From Bacillota bacterium (GTDB lineage Bacteria; Bacillota; Clostridia; Acetivibrionales; JAEXSP01), in the NCBI GenBank assembly GCA_023453795.1, contig JAEXSP010000031.1:15302-79301 (forward strand): 64,000 nt of DNA, given 5' to 3'. Of the stretch, positions 1-8,402 are shown piece after piece. Numbering within the stretch: the stretch's first letter is position 1; each line of letters begins with the position of its first letter. A program made the position numbers and the translations under genes. The notes beneath the pieces are model-generated. The model was not told the origin of the DNA. It worked only from the letters and a program-made list of their open reading frames with translations, and searched no databases.

Positions 1-234
1 TATATCGTAGCCGCAATAAAGCAGAAGCAGTATAGCCGGAAGCAAAACGAGTATAAGTTCTGAAAAACCTCCGGATATGTAGAAATTAAGTTTTAACGGC
101 CTTAGTACCGGCGGTAAAAACAAGAAAAGTGCAACGGCTATGGAATATAGAATGCTGATATGTATCAATTCCGGCTTTTTAAACGGTACACCGTACAAAC
201 TGCCGCTATCACTTCTAATTATGCTGTCGTCCAA
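1..234 (-). CDS. N-terminal part of an unidentified membrane protein (runs off the left edge)
   Basis: The first 78 codons of a gene continue beyond the left edge. The start is a TTG at 234 with GGAGG at 243-247, eight bases upstream. After a polar start of about 25 residues come two hydrophobic segments (about residues 28-45 and 58-75) separated by a short loop, so it is an integral membrane protein. The layout resembles the N-terminus of CPBP-family intramembrane proteases, but the diagnostic motifs of that family would lie outside the window, so this is only a guess. Confidence 0.6.
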   Translation of the reverse strand, partial: MDDSIIRSDSGSLYGVPFKKPELIHISILYSIAVALFLFLPPVLRPLKLNFYISGGFSELILVLLPAILLLLYCGYDI

Positions 235-300
235 TGCAGTAACCTCCAAAAACAGTATGCTTTATTATACTATATCAAAAAACTTTAAACATTCCCATTA

Positions 301-328
301 AAACAAAAAAATCGGGTATAACCCGATT
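301..328 (-). terminator. Intrinsic terminator after ypeB
   Basis: Arms 310-317 and 321-328 form an 8-bp stem with a three-base loop. On the minus strand the stem is followed by a run of T (complement of 301-310). It sits 15 bases past the ypeB stop and closes the sleB-ypeB operon. Confidence 0.8.
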
Positions 329-342
329 AGTTTTGTGATCTT

Positions 343-1734
343 CTACATTGTCAGGACTCCGTTTGGAGTGTTGACGATCATTAGAATATTCTCTTCTCTG
401 CCGTTTATTGCATTGATGTAAACAATGAAATCCTTGTTGCCCATCTTGCCCTTTAACTCGTAAGTGAAAAGCTCTGTCTTGTAATCGGTGGGGATAATCG
501 CCATGTCGACTGCATTGATTTTCACCCTATGGCTTACAAGCGACCTTGCCTGCTGCATGGTTATCTTCGGAGCAGGTATGGTCCTATTGGTATGAGCTGC
601 CAGATAGCTTTTGCTCTCAACTCCTATGACTTCACCATTGTCAAGCGCAATTTTAACTTTTATCAAGTCGGGATAGACAGTAGTGTTATCCTGTTTATAT
701 GCATAATTTATGGTGGCGGTGTTCCCCTGTTTGAGGTAATACGTGTCAACCATGTTTTTATAGCCGTTCTTTTCAAGGAAGTCCCTGCCCATGGTTTTGG
801 CCTTATCCATGCCTATTTTCCCAGGCCCTGCCGCCCTGTTCCTGAGGTATTGGTAGACAAATCCCCCTGTCTGGGTGATATCTATTGTTCCGATCTGCCC
901 TTTCGGTGCATTCTTGAATGTAATGTTGAAGCTATATGTTTTTATAGGTCCCGCATCATTTTTGCGAACAAATGCTATGCTGCCTATTTTATTGGCGCCT
1001 ATGAAATTCATTGCAATTTTCTTGGCCTGTTCTGTATTCAGCTTATCTCCTGTTACTCCTTTGGGTACAGCAGTTGCCATATGGTCTGAAAACGGACCGT
1101 CATAAATCAGAGTGGGATACTTTTGAAAGGTCTTGTCAATGCTCTCAATTTGCTGCATCATCATAGACCTTGCCTTTTTCCCAAACAACGGAGCTCCTTT
1201 CTTTGTCAGATCCCCCCATTTCAATCTTCCCACAGTAAGCTGGTTCTGAAGTGTGCTTAAGCTTTTTCCCAAAGATACTGAATATCCGTGCAGCTGTTCC
1301 AATGTTTTATACTGCTGGTCATTAAGCGGTTTTCCCGTCATGTTCTGGTTATTCAGCGAGTATGAAAAATCACCAACCTGTGTTAAGAACTTTGAAGTGT
1401 TCGCCAGCACCTGTTGTGAAATAGGAAGCTGCCCCAGGTCAGTCTGTGCAAGGTTTGCCTGCCGCCATGCTTCCTGCAGCGTCGCCGCTGTTTTGTCCGG
1501 TGTTGAAGTTATCATTGATTTCATAAGCAGTGTTTCTACATTGTTCACATAGCCCACCATATCGAAAAATGCCCTGTTGTACTGGTTGTCCAGCTCCTGC
1601 CTGAGATTGGCGGAATGCTTATACTGGTAGAAACCCCACAAGGCAACAGCGCCTATAACTATGATAACTATACTGTACATCCTTCTGTCGGAAAGTCTTC
1701 TTTTAAAATCAAGCAGTTTTTCTCTTATGCCCAA
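343..1734 (-). CDS. ypeB: Germination protein YpeB
   Basis: Membrane-anchored spore protein needed for assembly and stability of the cortex-lytic enzyme SleB. There is one transmembrane segment at about residues 19-38, a helical middle region, and repeated PepSY-like modules in the C-terminal half (about residues 230-460), as in the YpeB family. The 463-residue length is typical. The start is a TTG at 1734 with GGAGG seven bases upstream, inside the 15-base gap after sleB. The tight sleB-ypeB pair is the conserved arrangement. Expression in the forespore is expected from the family; I did not identify a sigma-G promoter. Confidence 0.93.
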   Translation of the reverse strand: MGIREKLLDFKRRLSDRRMYSIVIIVIGAVALWGFYQYKHSANLRQELDNQYNRAFFDMVGYVNNVETLLMKSMITSTPDKTAATLQEAWRQANLAQTDLGQLPISQQVLANTSKFLTQVGDFSYSLNNQNMTGKPLNDQQYKTLEQLHGYSVSLGKSLSTLQNQLTVGRLKWGDLTKKGAPLFGKKARSMMMQQIESIDKTFQKYPTLIYDGPFSDHMATAVPKGVTGDKLNTEQAKKIAMNFIGANKIGSIAFVRKNDAGPIKTYSFNITFKNAPKGQIGTIDITQTGGFVYQYLRNRAAGPGKIGMDKAKTMGRDFLEKNGYKNMVDTYYLKQGNTATINYAYKQDNTTVYPDLIKVKIALDNGEVIGVESKSYLAAHTNRTIPAPKITMQQARSLVSHRVKINAVDMAIIPTDYKTELFTYELKGKMGNKDFIVYINAINGREENILMIVNTPNGVLTM

Positions 1735-1749
1735 ATTTACACCTCCATA

Positions 1750-2442
1750 TTATTTTCCAAAATAGTGCTTCCCTATCTGTGTAACGATCTGCCTGCTCCA
1801 TATCCATTTGCTGGTTGCTGTTGCAGGGTTCCAATAATATACGCACCCATTTGTGGGATCCCAGCCGTTTAATGCATCACCTGCAGCTTTGACTACTGTT
1901 GAATTTGGGTCCAAAGGAGTATTAATCTGTCCGTCGTCGACAGCCGTAAAGGCACCGGGCTGGTATATGACTCCGGCTATAGTCTTGGGAAACCTTGGGT
2001 CTCTGGTTCTGTTAAGGATAACCGCACCGACAGCCACCTGTCCTTCATATGGCTCTCCTCTGGCTTCCCCGTTTATAGCTCTGGCAAGCAGCTGAGTGTC
2101 GCCGACGCTGTTTCCTTCTGCATATGCAACACCTGATCGTCCGATTCTAGTCATGCCCAATGCAATCATTGTATCTTTATCAGCTATTCCGCTGGCTTGC
2201 AGACTATTCTCTTCCTGAAACCTTCGTACCGCAGATATTGTATTCAGGTCAAATTCTCCGTTTATGCTTCCGGTGAACAGTCCCAGGTTTGACAGTCTCT
2301 GTTGAAGTTCCTCTACCTGGGCTCCCTTATCCCCGATTTGTAAGCTTGGGGAGGAGCTTGTTATGAAAATATCGCTCGACACCAGCAAAGAAGCAGCGAA
2401 AATTGTCAGAACAAATAGTACCGTTAATCTTAGTCTTTTCAA
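1750..2442 (-). CDS. sleB: Spore cortex-lytic enzyme SleB
   Basis: Lytic transglycosylase that degrades muramic-lactam cortex peptidoglycan during germination. A signal-anchor-like segment lies at residues 5-24, a peptidoglycan-binding domain (PG_binding_1) at about 36-95, and the SleB/Hydrolase_2 catalytic domain at about 115-230. The motif INGEARGE is present, its first Glu (E126) being the expected catalytic residue. The start is TTG at 2442 with a strong GGAGG seven bases upstream. It is followed by ypeB, its usual partner. At 230 residues it is slightly shorter than Bacillus SleB but complete. Confidence 0.94.
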   Translation of the reverse strand: MKRLRLTVLFVLTIFAASLLVSSDIFITSSSPSLQIGDKGAQVEELQQRLSNLGLFTGSINGEFDLNTISAVRRFQEENSLQASGIADKDTMIALGMTRIGRSGVAYAEGNSVGDTQLLARAINGEARGEPYEGQVAVGAVILNRTRDPRFPKTIAGVIYQPGAFTAVDDGQINTPLDPNSTVVKAAGDALNGWDPTNGCVYYWNPATATSKWIWSRQIVTQIGKHYFGK

Positions 2443-2550
2443 GGTTATGCCTCCTTCCTCAGGAATGAGGATTTGATAATATTAAATCCAATGCTAATAT
2501 TTTTAGTTTTTAAGAAAAAAATATACACATCAAGGAAGGATTAGATTTAA

Positions 2551-2579
2551 TTGCACAGACTTTTTAAAAGGATTATAAT
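2551..2579 (+). promoter_or_regulatory. Sigma-A promoter for the glucosyltransferase gene
   Basis: TTGCAC at 2551-2556 and TATAAT at 2574-2579 are separated by 17 bases. The start codon lies about 95 bases downstream, leaving a leader of about 90 bases in which I see no obvious structure. Confidence 0.7.
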
Positions 2580-2675
2580 TGGTATATAAAAACTTGGATA
2601 AAATAAGCAATGCATCGGAAATGCGAATTTAAGAAATAATTTATATATGTTCCGTATGGAAAGAGGTATATATTA

Positions 2676-3821
2676 ATGGATGTGCTCTTTTTGTCTGTTG
2701 CGGCCGGCGGCGGCCACATCAAGGCATGTGAAGCTTTGAAGGAACACATAGAGAACAAGTTCCCCGGTTCAAGGTGTTTAGTTGTAGATACACTTAAATA
2801 TGTAAATCCCATAATTGATACACTGGTGATAAGAGGCTTATACCTTAATGCTGTGAAGAATGCGCCCCGGATATGGGGTAAAATCTATGACCTGACCGAA
2901 TCACGCGATAATGTCCATGAACTAAGCAAATCAGTTAATAAATTGCTGGCATTCAAAATTAAAAAGCTGATCGATGAATTCAAGCCATCTATCATTGTCA
3001 GTACTCACACCTTTCCCCTTCAAATGCTTTCAAGCCTTAAAAAGAAGGGGAAAATTACAATACCCACAATGGCAATTATTACCGACTTTGTTCCGCATCC
3101 GTTCTGGCTGTATGAGAATATTGACGCATATGTTGTCGCGCATGAATTTATGCACTACGATATGGTTAAAAGGGGCATTCCGAAAGAAATAATATACCCT
3201 TACGGAATCCCTGTTTCAAGCAGCTTCCAGAAATCCGGCGATAAAGCTGCCATATTGAAGGAGCTGGGCCTTGAGGATAAGCTGACAATACTTTTAATGG
3301 ACGGAAGCCTTGGCTTCGGCCGGGTGGGCAATACTTTCGCATCACTTCTCGGGATGAAAAAGGATCTTCAGATTATAGCTGTTACGGGACACAATATCAG
3401 GTTGAAAAGGAATCTTGAAAGGCTTTCAAAAAATTCTGAGAAGAAGGTTAGAATATTCAGTTATACCGACCGTATTGCCGACCTTATGGAGGTATCGGAT
3501 TTCATAATAACCAAGCCGGGCGGCCTGACTATATCCGAATCCCTCGTTAAGGAGCTCCCGATATTGATAAATTCACCAATACCCGGACAAGAGGTAAGAA
3601 ATGCCAACTTCCTCCAGAACAGCGGTGCGGCCGTTAGAATTATGGATGATGACAGTCTGGACGGAGTTCTGCATCAGATATTGGACAACCCTCTGACGCT
3701 AAATCACATGAAAGAAATGGCAAAGCGCATTGCAAGGCCAAATGCAGCGGAAGACACGATAGCTTTGATGGAAAGCCTGGTAAACAGTCATGAAAGACTG
3801 GACTCAAGCCAAACTGTATGA
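2676..3821 (+). CDS. MGDG-synthase/UgtP-like diacylglycerol glycosyltransferase
   Basis: GT28-type enzyme that likely transfers a sugar from a UDP donor to diacylglycerol, making membrane glycolipids or a lipoteichoic acid anchor. The N-terminus has the glycine-rich AAGGGHIKA motif (about residues 9-17) in an MGDG_synth domain. The C-terminal half has the KPGGLTISES donor-binding motif near residue 275, as in MurG and UgtP. The 381 residues match the family. The ATG at 2676 has an AAGAGG ribosome site. It converges on the yhaN-like gene with a 23-base gap. Whether the product is mono- or poly-glucosylated, and the exact sugar, cannot be told. Confidence 0.85.
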   Translation: MDVLFLSVAAGGGHIKACEALKEHIENKFPGSRCLVVDTLKYVNPIIDTLVIRGLYLNAVKNAPRIWGKIYDLTESRDNVHELSKSVNKLLAFKIKKLIDEFKPSIIVSTHTFPLQMLSSLKKKGKITIPTMAIITDFVPHPFWLYENIDAYVVAHEFMHYDMVKRGIPKEIIYPYGIPVSSSFQKSGDKAAILKELGLEDKLTILLMDGSLGFGRVGNTFASLLGMKKDLQIIAVTGHNIRLKRNLERLSKNSEKKVRIFSYTDRIADLMEVSDFIITKPGGLTISESLVKELPILINSPIPGQEVRNANFLQNSGAAVRIMDDDSLDGVLHQILDNPLTLNHMKEMAKRIARPNAAEDTIALMESLVNSHERLDSSQTV

Positions 3822-3844
3822 TTAATTGCGAGGACTTTATAATT

Positions 3845-6499
3845 TCACAGATTTATCAGGTTCATTTTTTCACCGAAAACATTTCCGGCTATCTCGATTT
3901 CCCTGCTCTTGCAGGTAAAAAATATTACCTGCCTGTTTTCAGCCAGCTCCCTTAAAAATTCAAAGGTTTCACAAGTCCTTACGTCGTCATACTGCGAGAA
4001 AACCTCATCCATTATGAGGGGAAGGCTTTCATTTTGGCCCGCTATTAAGTCTGCCATTGATATTCGCATCGCAAGGTACATCTGATCAATGGTGCCTCCG
4101 CTCAGCAAGGCAGCATTAACAACTGCACCGGTATCGGGGGAAATTGCCTTGAGTGCCAGACTGCTGTCTGCTCTAAGGTCCGTATAACGGCCTGAAGAGA
4201 TCCTTTTTATTATACCGCTCATTTTAGAATTCAATTCCGGTGCAAAATCCTTCTGCATCTCATCACTAGCCTCGGTAAGAACCTGCAGAGCAAGTTTGAG
4301 TGATATGTTAATGTCCTCAAGTGTATTCTTCTTTATCCTCAGCTCGTCCATTTCCTCTTCAATGCCCTGAAGCTCCAAACCCTGATTTGAGTGCTCCTTA
4401 AGCATTATTTCATATTCTTTTATTTGAAGCAGTGTACTGTTCAGGTCTTCCGATGCCCTATTCAGTTCATATTCAAAATCTATGCTTAAGGCTTCCGGAT
4501 CATGGGATTGTAGCTTTTTTCTTATTGTACCAAGCTCAGTAGTAGTCAGTCCGTTGTTCATAAACCTTATCTCTAATTCATTTAAAGAATCCATTACATT
4601 AGCTTCGTCCATTTCTATTTGTGATGACAGCTTCCTTAAGAAATCTGCAATGTCTTCATTATCTGCGCACTCAATTCCGCTCAGCTTCGATGCATGTTTA
4701 TAATTGTTTTCCAGATCGGCTCCCATGTCTTTGATCCTCTCAACGGTATAATTGATGCCCGGCAGCAGCCCCTGGTATTTCCTTATGCTGTTTTTAAACT
4801 TATTTATGTGCTCCTCATTTATTTCTATAGCCTCGTCATCTATAATATCAGCCTTAATCAGCACATTCCTTGCCTTGTCCTTAAGTATGCCGTATTCCGT
4901 AAGGTAGGTGTCACTGCGGCTTTCCATCGAAGAAAGCTCCGTCCTCAGAATTTCTATATATTGTTTTTTGCTTTCATACTGTGATTTAGAGGCAATAAAA
5001 TCCTCAATTCCTTTTGCGCCTACGATTTTGAAGGTATCCTCAAGAAACTTCTCCCTCTTGTATATTTCCTCAAGCATGCTGTTGATGCTGATGAAACTGA
5101 TCTTTTTTTGATTCTGTTCACTGGTTAATTGACTGTATGCTTTTCTTTTAGCAACAGTAAGCAACAGAGCTGTTATAAGCGCTATTGCCGCTGTTATCAG
5201 GCATATTGCTCCAAGAAGCCTACCCATGTTGCCAATACCTAATAATAGAAGCAAAGCTGACATTGCACAGGAAAGAATAAGGCTGTACTTAATCAAATTG
5301 TTTTTCTTTCCGGCTGACTCAATTTTCTGGTCAATATCCGCTATGCTGCCTTTCCCATACTCTTTTCTGATAGCTTCGCATTCCTTGTAAGCATTGACCA
5401 TCTCATTAAGAACCTGCTGATCCAGCTTCCCATATGCTTTTACAGGCTCAAACTCAAGCTCAAGCTTCTCAAGGTCAGTCTTTTTTCTCAGAATTTCCTC
5501 CTGAAGATTTTTCAGCTGACTTTCATAAAGCTTCATTTGGCTGAAGTCTGAGCTTATAGCCTCCGAAGCATTTTCATCAAATTCTAAAAATCGGACTAAC
5601 TCATCCCTCTTCTTTTGAAAGTCTGAACTCTTAGCTTTAAGTAAGCCAATTTCCTCTTCACTGCTATTTATCTTATTAAGAAGCTCCTCGATTTCAGCTT
5701 TAAGCTTTAGGTTCTTTTCCAATACTACAGCTGTTTCAATAAGTTCCTTGACTTTTAACAAGGCTTCCTTCCGGATCAGAAGATTATCCCTGAACAATAT
5801 TGCATTGCCCATTTCCTTTTCCGCATTTATTGTTAATTCCCTATTTGCAAGCATTTCAGACTTAAGGGAAGACAGTTCCTGGAGTCTGGAAATAACCTTG
5901 TCGAGAGGTCTGGTAGATGTCTTGTCATTGCCGACATAAGTTTTAAGCGCTTCCTTCAAAGCTTCCTGTGCACTCCTGAACGAAACATCCTCAAACCCCG
6001 TTTGAGTTACGTTTATAAGCCTGTCCAGGAGCTCCCTGCTTCCGTCGTCATCGATTCTGGATTCCATTTGCCTGATAAATACTGTTTTTTCAAAGCAGGT
6101 CTCATTGATCCCCAGATGCTTCTCTGCAAATAAGGCTCCGCGTTCTCTGCTGATCTCAAAATCATTCGTAATGTCGTTATACATGGAATCGTAAAGCTTA
6201 ACAGAATTATTTTCAAAATTCCGCTCAGCCCTATATAATCTTCCATCCCGGAGGCAATACTCTATACGCCCGTTGTAATCTCCGCCTGACCAGGGTTTAT
6301 ATCTCTTTACAGGCGGGAGCAAACCCTCACGCGAGGACCTTCCGCCCTTAAGGCCAAACAGCATGGCTTTCAGAAACCACTGGAGGGAGGTTTTTCCCGA
6401 CTCGTTATTTCCATATATAACATTCATGCCATCAGTCAGTTCCGCTGTCAGTTCTTTTAATTTTCCAAAGCCATTAACTTCAAGCTTCTTGAAATACAT
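3845..6499 (-). CDS. YhaN/SbcC-like AAA ATPase with internal membrane segments
   Basis: SMC/Rad50-type ATPase, probably the ATPase subunit of a DNA-processing complex with the nuclease encoded just upstream. The Walker A motif GNNESGKT lies at residues 30-37, long coiled coils fill most of residues 180-760, the ABC signature LSGGT is near residue 799, and the Walker B DEVF near 831. Between about residues 400 and 450 the coiled coil is interrupted by two closely spaced hydrophobic segments, so the protein is probably membrane-attached at the position where Rad50 has its hinge. The gene starts 11 bases after the stop of the nuclease gene, so the two are surely co-transcribed. Confidence 0.85.
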   Translation of the reverse strand: MYFKKLEVNGFGKLKELTAELTDGMNVIYGNNESGKTSLQWFLKAMLFGLKGGRSSREGLLPPVKRYKPWSGGDYNGRIEYCLRDGRLYRAERNFENNSVKLYDSMYNDITNDFEISRERGALFAEKHLGINETCFEKTVFIRQMESRIDDDGSRELLDRLINVTQTGFEDVSFRSAQEALKEALKTYVGNDKTSTRPLDKVISRLQELSSLKSEMLANRELTINAEKEMGNAILFRDNLLIRKEALLKVKELIETAVVLEKNLKLKAEIEELLNKINSSEEEIGLLKAKSSDFQKKRDELVRFLEFDENASEAISSDFSQMKLYESQLKNLQEEILRKKTDLEKLELEFEPVKAYGKLDQQVLNEMVNAYKECEAIRKEYGKGSIADIDQKIESAGKKNNLIKYSLILSCAMSALLLLLGIGNMGRLLGAICLITAAIALITALLLTVAKRKAYSQLTSEQNQKKISFISINSMLEEIYKREKFLEDTFKIVGAKGIEDFIASKSQYESKKQYIEILRTELSSMESRSDTYLTEYGILKDKARNVLIKADIIDDEAIEINEEHINKFKNSIRKYQGLLPGINYTVERIKDMGADLENNYKHASKLSGIECADNEDIADFLRKLSSQIEMDEANVMDSLNELEIRFMNNGLTTTELGTIRKKLQSHDPEALSIDFEYELNRASEDLNSTLLQIKEYEIMLKEHSNQGLELQGIEEEMDELRIKKNTLEDINISLKLALQVLTEASDEMQKDFAPELNSKMSGIIKRISSGRYTDLRADSSLALKAISPDTGAVVNAALLSGGTIDQMYLAMRISMADLIAGQNESLPLIMDEVFSQYDDVRTCETFEFLRELAENRQVIFFTCKSREIEIAGNVFGEKMNLINL

Positions 6500-6510
6500 C
6501 TCTTCCTCCG

Positions 6511-7653
6511 TTAATATATTTCTATCTTTCCCTTTTCAAGAGCCTCAATCCCATAACGTAGAGCCCTTTCAAGCTGTCTTTTCTCATACTCGTCTTCAGT
6601 CTTGCTTATCATTGCGAATATTTTCCTGACATATAAGCCCTTAAGCCCGGGTTCATTCATTATACCTTCATAGTCAAAGTCCATAGACGACTCGTCCCTG
6701 ATCTTCATATAAAACACTTTATCGCTGAACCCGGATACAATATGCCCGGTATTTATGTTAAAGCCTCTCTCTATAAAACCTTTAAGTGTCACATAAAACA
6801 AACCGCTGCTGGTCTCAAACCCTTTCAGCGCAGCTTCTATTCGTAAAGCCGCCTGCTCATCATTGTTGCAGCTTGATATGTCCACCTCCAGCTTTTCATA
6901 ATACCGCTTATTCATTTTCATAAATTTCACATCTACCGTACTGCTGCCTTCTTTTTCAATCGTTCCGATGAAAACTCCATGCTCTCCTGTTTCGTCAAAC
7001 CCAAGCGGTTCCGGGCTTCCGGGGTTATAGATTCCCGGACAGCCTCCGACTCTTGCAAGACGATTATGAAAATGGCCTAAGGCTATGTAATCCATTCCGA
7101 GTTTTCGAAGGTTCTCACTCGTCATCGGATTATATACATCCTGCTTAAAATCCATGTCCACAGTGCCGTGAACCATAAGAATGTTAATGAATGCTGCATC
7201 CATAAGCTTCATATCATATACAAGCGTCTTTTCCTGCGTGAAGCTTTTGAATCCGATTCCGTATACACAGGTCTGAAGGTCTTCAATTATAACATAGGGA
7301 TTGTCTTCATTGAGTATGTTGACATTTCCGGCCCACTTAAAATCACGGTAATATGAATTTTTAATATAGGGATCATGATTCCCCGGAATTATAAATATCC
7401 TGACCTCCGGGATCTTTTCGAACTCATCGTTTATAAAGCTGATCGTAGCTTTTTTTGCGTACGCATGCTCGTAAAGGTCACCGCTTATCAGCATGATTTG
7501 AATCTTCTCGCTTATTGCAGCTGCTATTATTCTGCTGAAGGTTTCTTTTAGATCCAGCCTTCTCACAGTGGACTTTCCGGTGCCGGAGTCAATAGATGAA
7601 AACGGTACATCCAAATGCATGTCTGCACAATGAAGGAATTTAACTGCTGCCAA
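6511..7653 (-). CDS. YhaO/SbcD-like metallophosphoesterase (DNA repair exonuclease)
   Basis: Calcineurin-like phosphoesterase, likely a Mn-dependent DNA exonuclease working with the following SMC-like ATPase. The metal-binding signatures are all present and in order: DMH near the N-terminus, SGDLYEHA, PGNHD, a central HG and LGHFHN. I prefer the TTG at 7653, eight bases after GGGAG; in-frame GTG and TTG codons at 7662 and 7659 overlap that ribosome site. The gene heads a two-gene operon. The family pairing is established in Bacillus yhaON; the substrate here is inferred. Confidence 0.87.
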   Translation of the reverse strand: MAAVKFLHCADMHLDVPFSSIDSGTGKSTVRRLDLKETFSRIIAAAISEKIQIMLISGDLYEHAYAKKATISFINDEFEKIPEVRIFIIPGNHDPYIKNSYYRDFKWAGNVNILNEDNPYVIIEDLQTCVYGIGFKSFTQEKTLVYDMKLMDAAFINILMVHGTVDMDFKQDVYNPMTSENLRKLGMDYIALGHFHNRLARVGGCPGIYNPGSPEPLGFDETGEHGVFIGTIEKEGSSTVDVKFMKMNKRYYEKLEVDISSCNNDEQAALRIEAALKGFETSSGLFYVTLKGFIERGFNINTGHIVSGFSDKVFYMKIRDESSMDFDYEGIMNEPGLKGLYVRKIFAMISKTEDEYEKRQLERALRYGIEALEKGKIEIY

Positions 7654-7781
7654 TTGCAACACTCCCGTATAAACTTTTTAATCTTCTTTTTGAGTAACCG
7701 CCGCATTATATTGTCATAATATAAATAGAATACCATAAGTTGTTCAGGATACCATACCCCTGTTACAAATAAGGAGCAATT

Positions 7782-7961
7782 ATGAAAAGATTTTTGATGT
7801 ATCTGCTCAGGTGGCAGCTTTCAACTCCTGTTTTGTGGCTGATCATCACTTACTTTAAGGTAGACAATTATTTCATAAAGACTGTCGTCGCCAACTTTAT
7901 AGGCGGCCTGATCTTTTTCTGGGTTGATGCTTATATATTCCAGTCAAAAGAAAAAAACTGA
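7782..7961 (+). CDS. Small membrane protein, 59 residues
   Basis: An ATG at 7782 preceded by AAGGAG opens a 59-codon frame. The product is basic at the N-terminus (MKRFLMYLLRW), with two hydrophobic stretches (about residues 13-25 and 33-52) and a charged tail ending SKEKN. The good ribosome site, sensible composition and placement in an otherwise empty gap argue that it is real. I do not recognise a function. A palindrome at 7969-7994 just past the stop may end the transcript. Confidence 0.6.
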   Translation: MKRFLMYLLRWQLSTPVLWLIITYFKVDNYFIKTVVANFIGGLIFFWVDAYIFQSKEKN

Positions 7962-7968
7962 TAAAATA

Positions 7969-7994
7969 TTTATAGAATTGAACTTATCTATAAA
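7969..7994. terminator. Weak palindrome between convergent genes
   Basis: TTTATAGA (7969-7976) and TCTATAAA (7987-7994) form an 8-bp stem with a ten-base loop, located between the 59-residue membrane protein gene and acpS, which converge. It is AT-rich and lacks a clear T-run, so terminator function is uncertain. Confidence 0.35.
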
Positions 7995-8007
7995 GCACCA
8001 GTTTTAA

Positions 8008-8394
8008 CTAATACTGAATTATTACATATGCTACGGCGTAGTTTTCACAGTGGGAAAGACTTATATCCATATTCACTGCTTTCATTTTATCATAAAGCTC
8101 TTTTGCTCCGCCTGACAGGACAATGTAAGGTTTTCCGCTTTCCGTATTCAGAACTTCCACGTCCTTCAAACCCACACTGCTTCCGATACCTGTCCCGAAA
8201 GCCTTGGCAACAGCCTCCTTTGCCGCAAATCTTGCTGCATAGCTCTGAAATTTGGCTGCTTTTCTGCTTTCACAATAATCAATTTCATTTATTGTAAACA
8301 CCCTGTCCCTGAAAGCCGTCCCAGGGTTGTCAAACGCTCTTTTTATTCTATTGATTTCTACAATGTCCACTCCGCATAATATTCCCACGCTCAT
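8008..8394 (-). CDS. acpS: Holo-[acyl-carrier-protein] synthase
   Basis: Transfers 4-phosphopantetheine from coenzyme A to acyl carrier protein for fatty acid synthesis. The conserved GVDIVEI motif with metal-binding Asp10 and the RFAAKEA motif with Glu60 are both present, and the 128-residue length is normal. The start may be ATG at 8394 or the GTG two codons later, which is better spaced from the GGTGGT site. It follows the GAF-domain gene after eight bases, so it is the last gene of a fapA-gaf-acpS operon. Confidence 0.93.
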   Translation of the reverse strand: MSVGILCGVDIVEINRIKRAFDNPGTAFRDRVFTINEIDYCESRKAAKFQSYAARFAAKEAVAKAFGTGIGSSVGLKDVEVLNTESGKPYIVLSGGAKELYDKMKAVNMDISLSHCENYAVAYVIIQY

Positions 8395-8402
8395 ACCACC
8401 TG

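Noticed and set aside
529..1089. 186-codon + strand frame opposite ypeB
   Set aside because: Antisense to a well-supported gene, no ribosome site, Cys/Tyr-rich composition typical of shadow frames.
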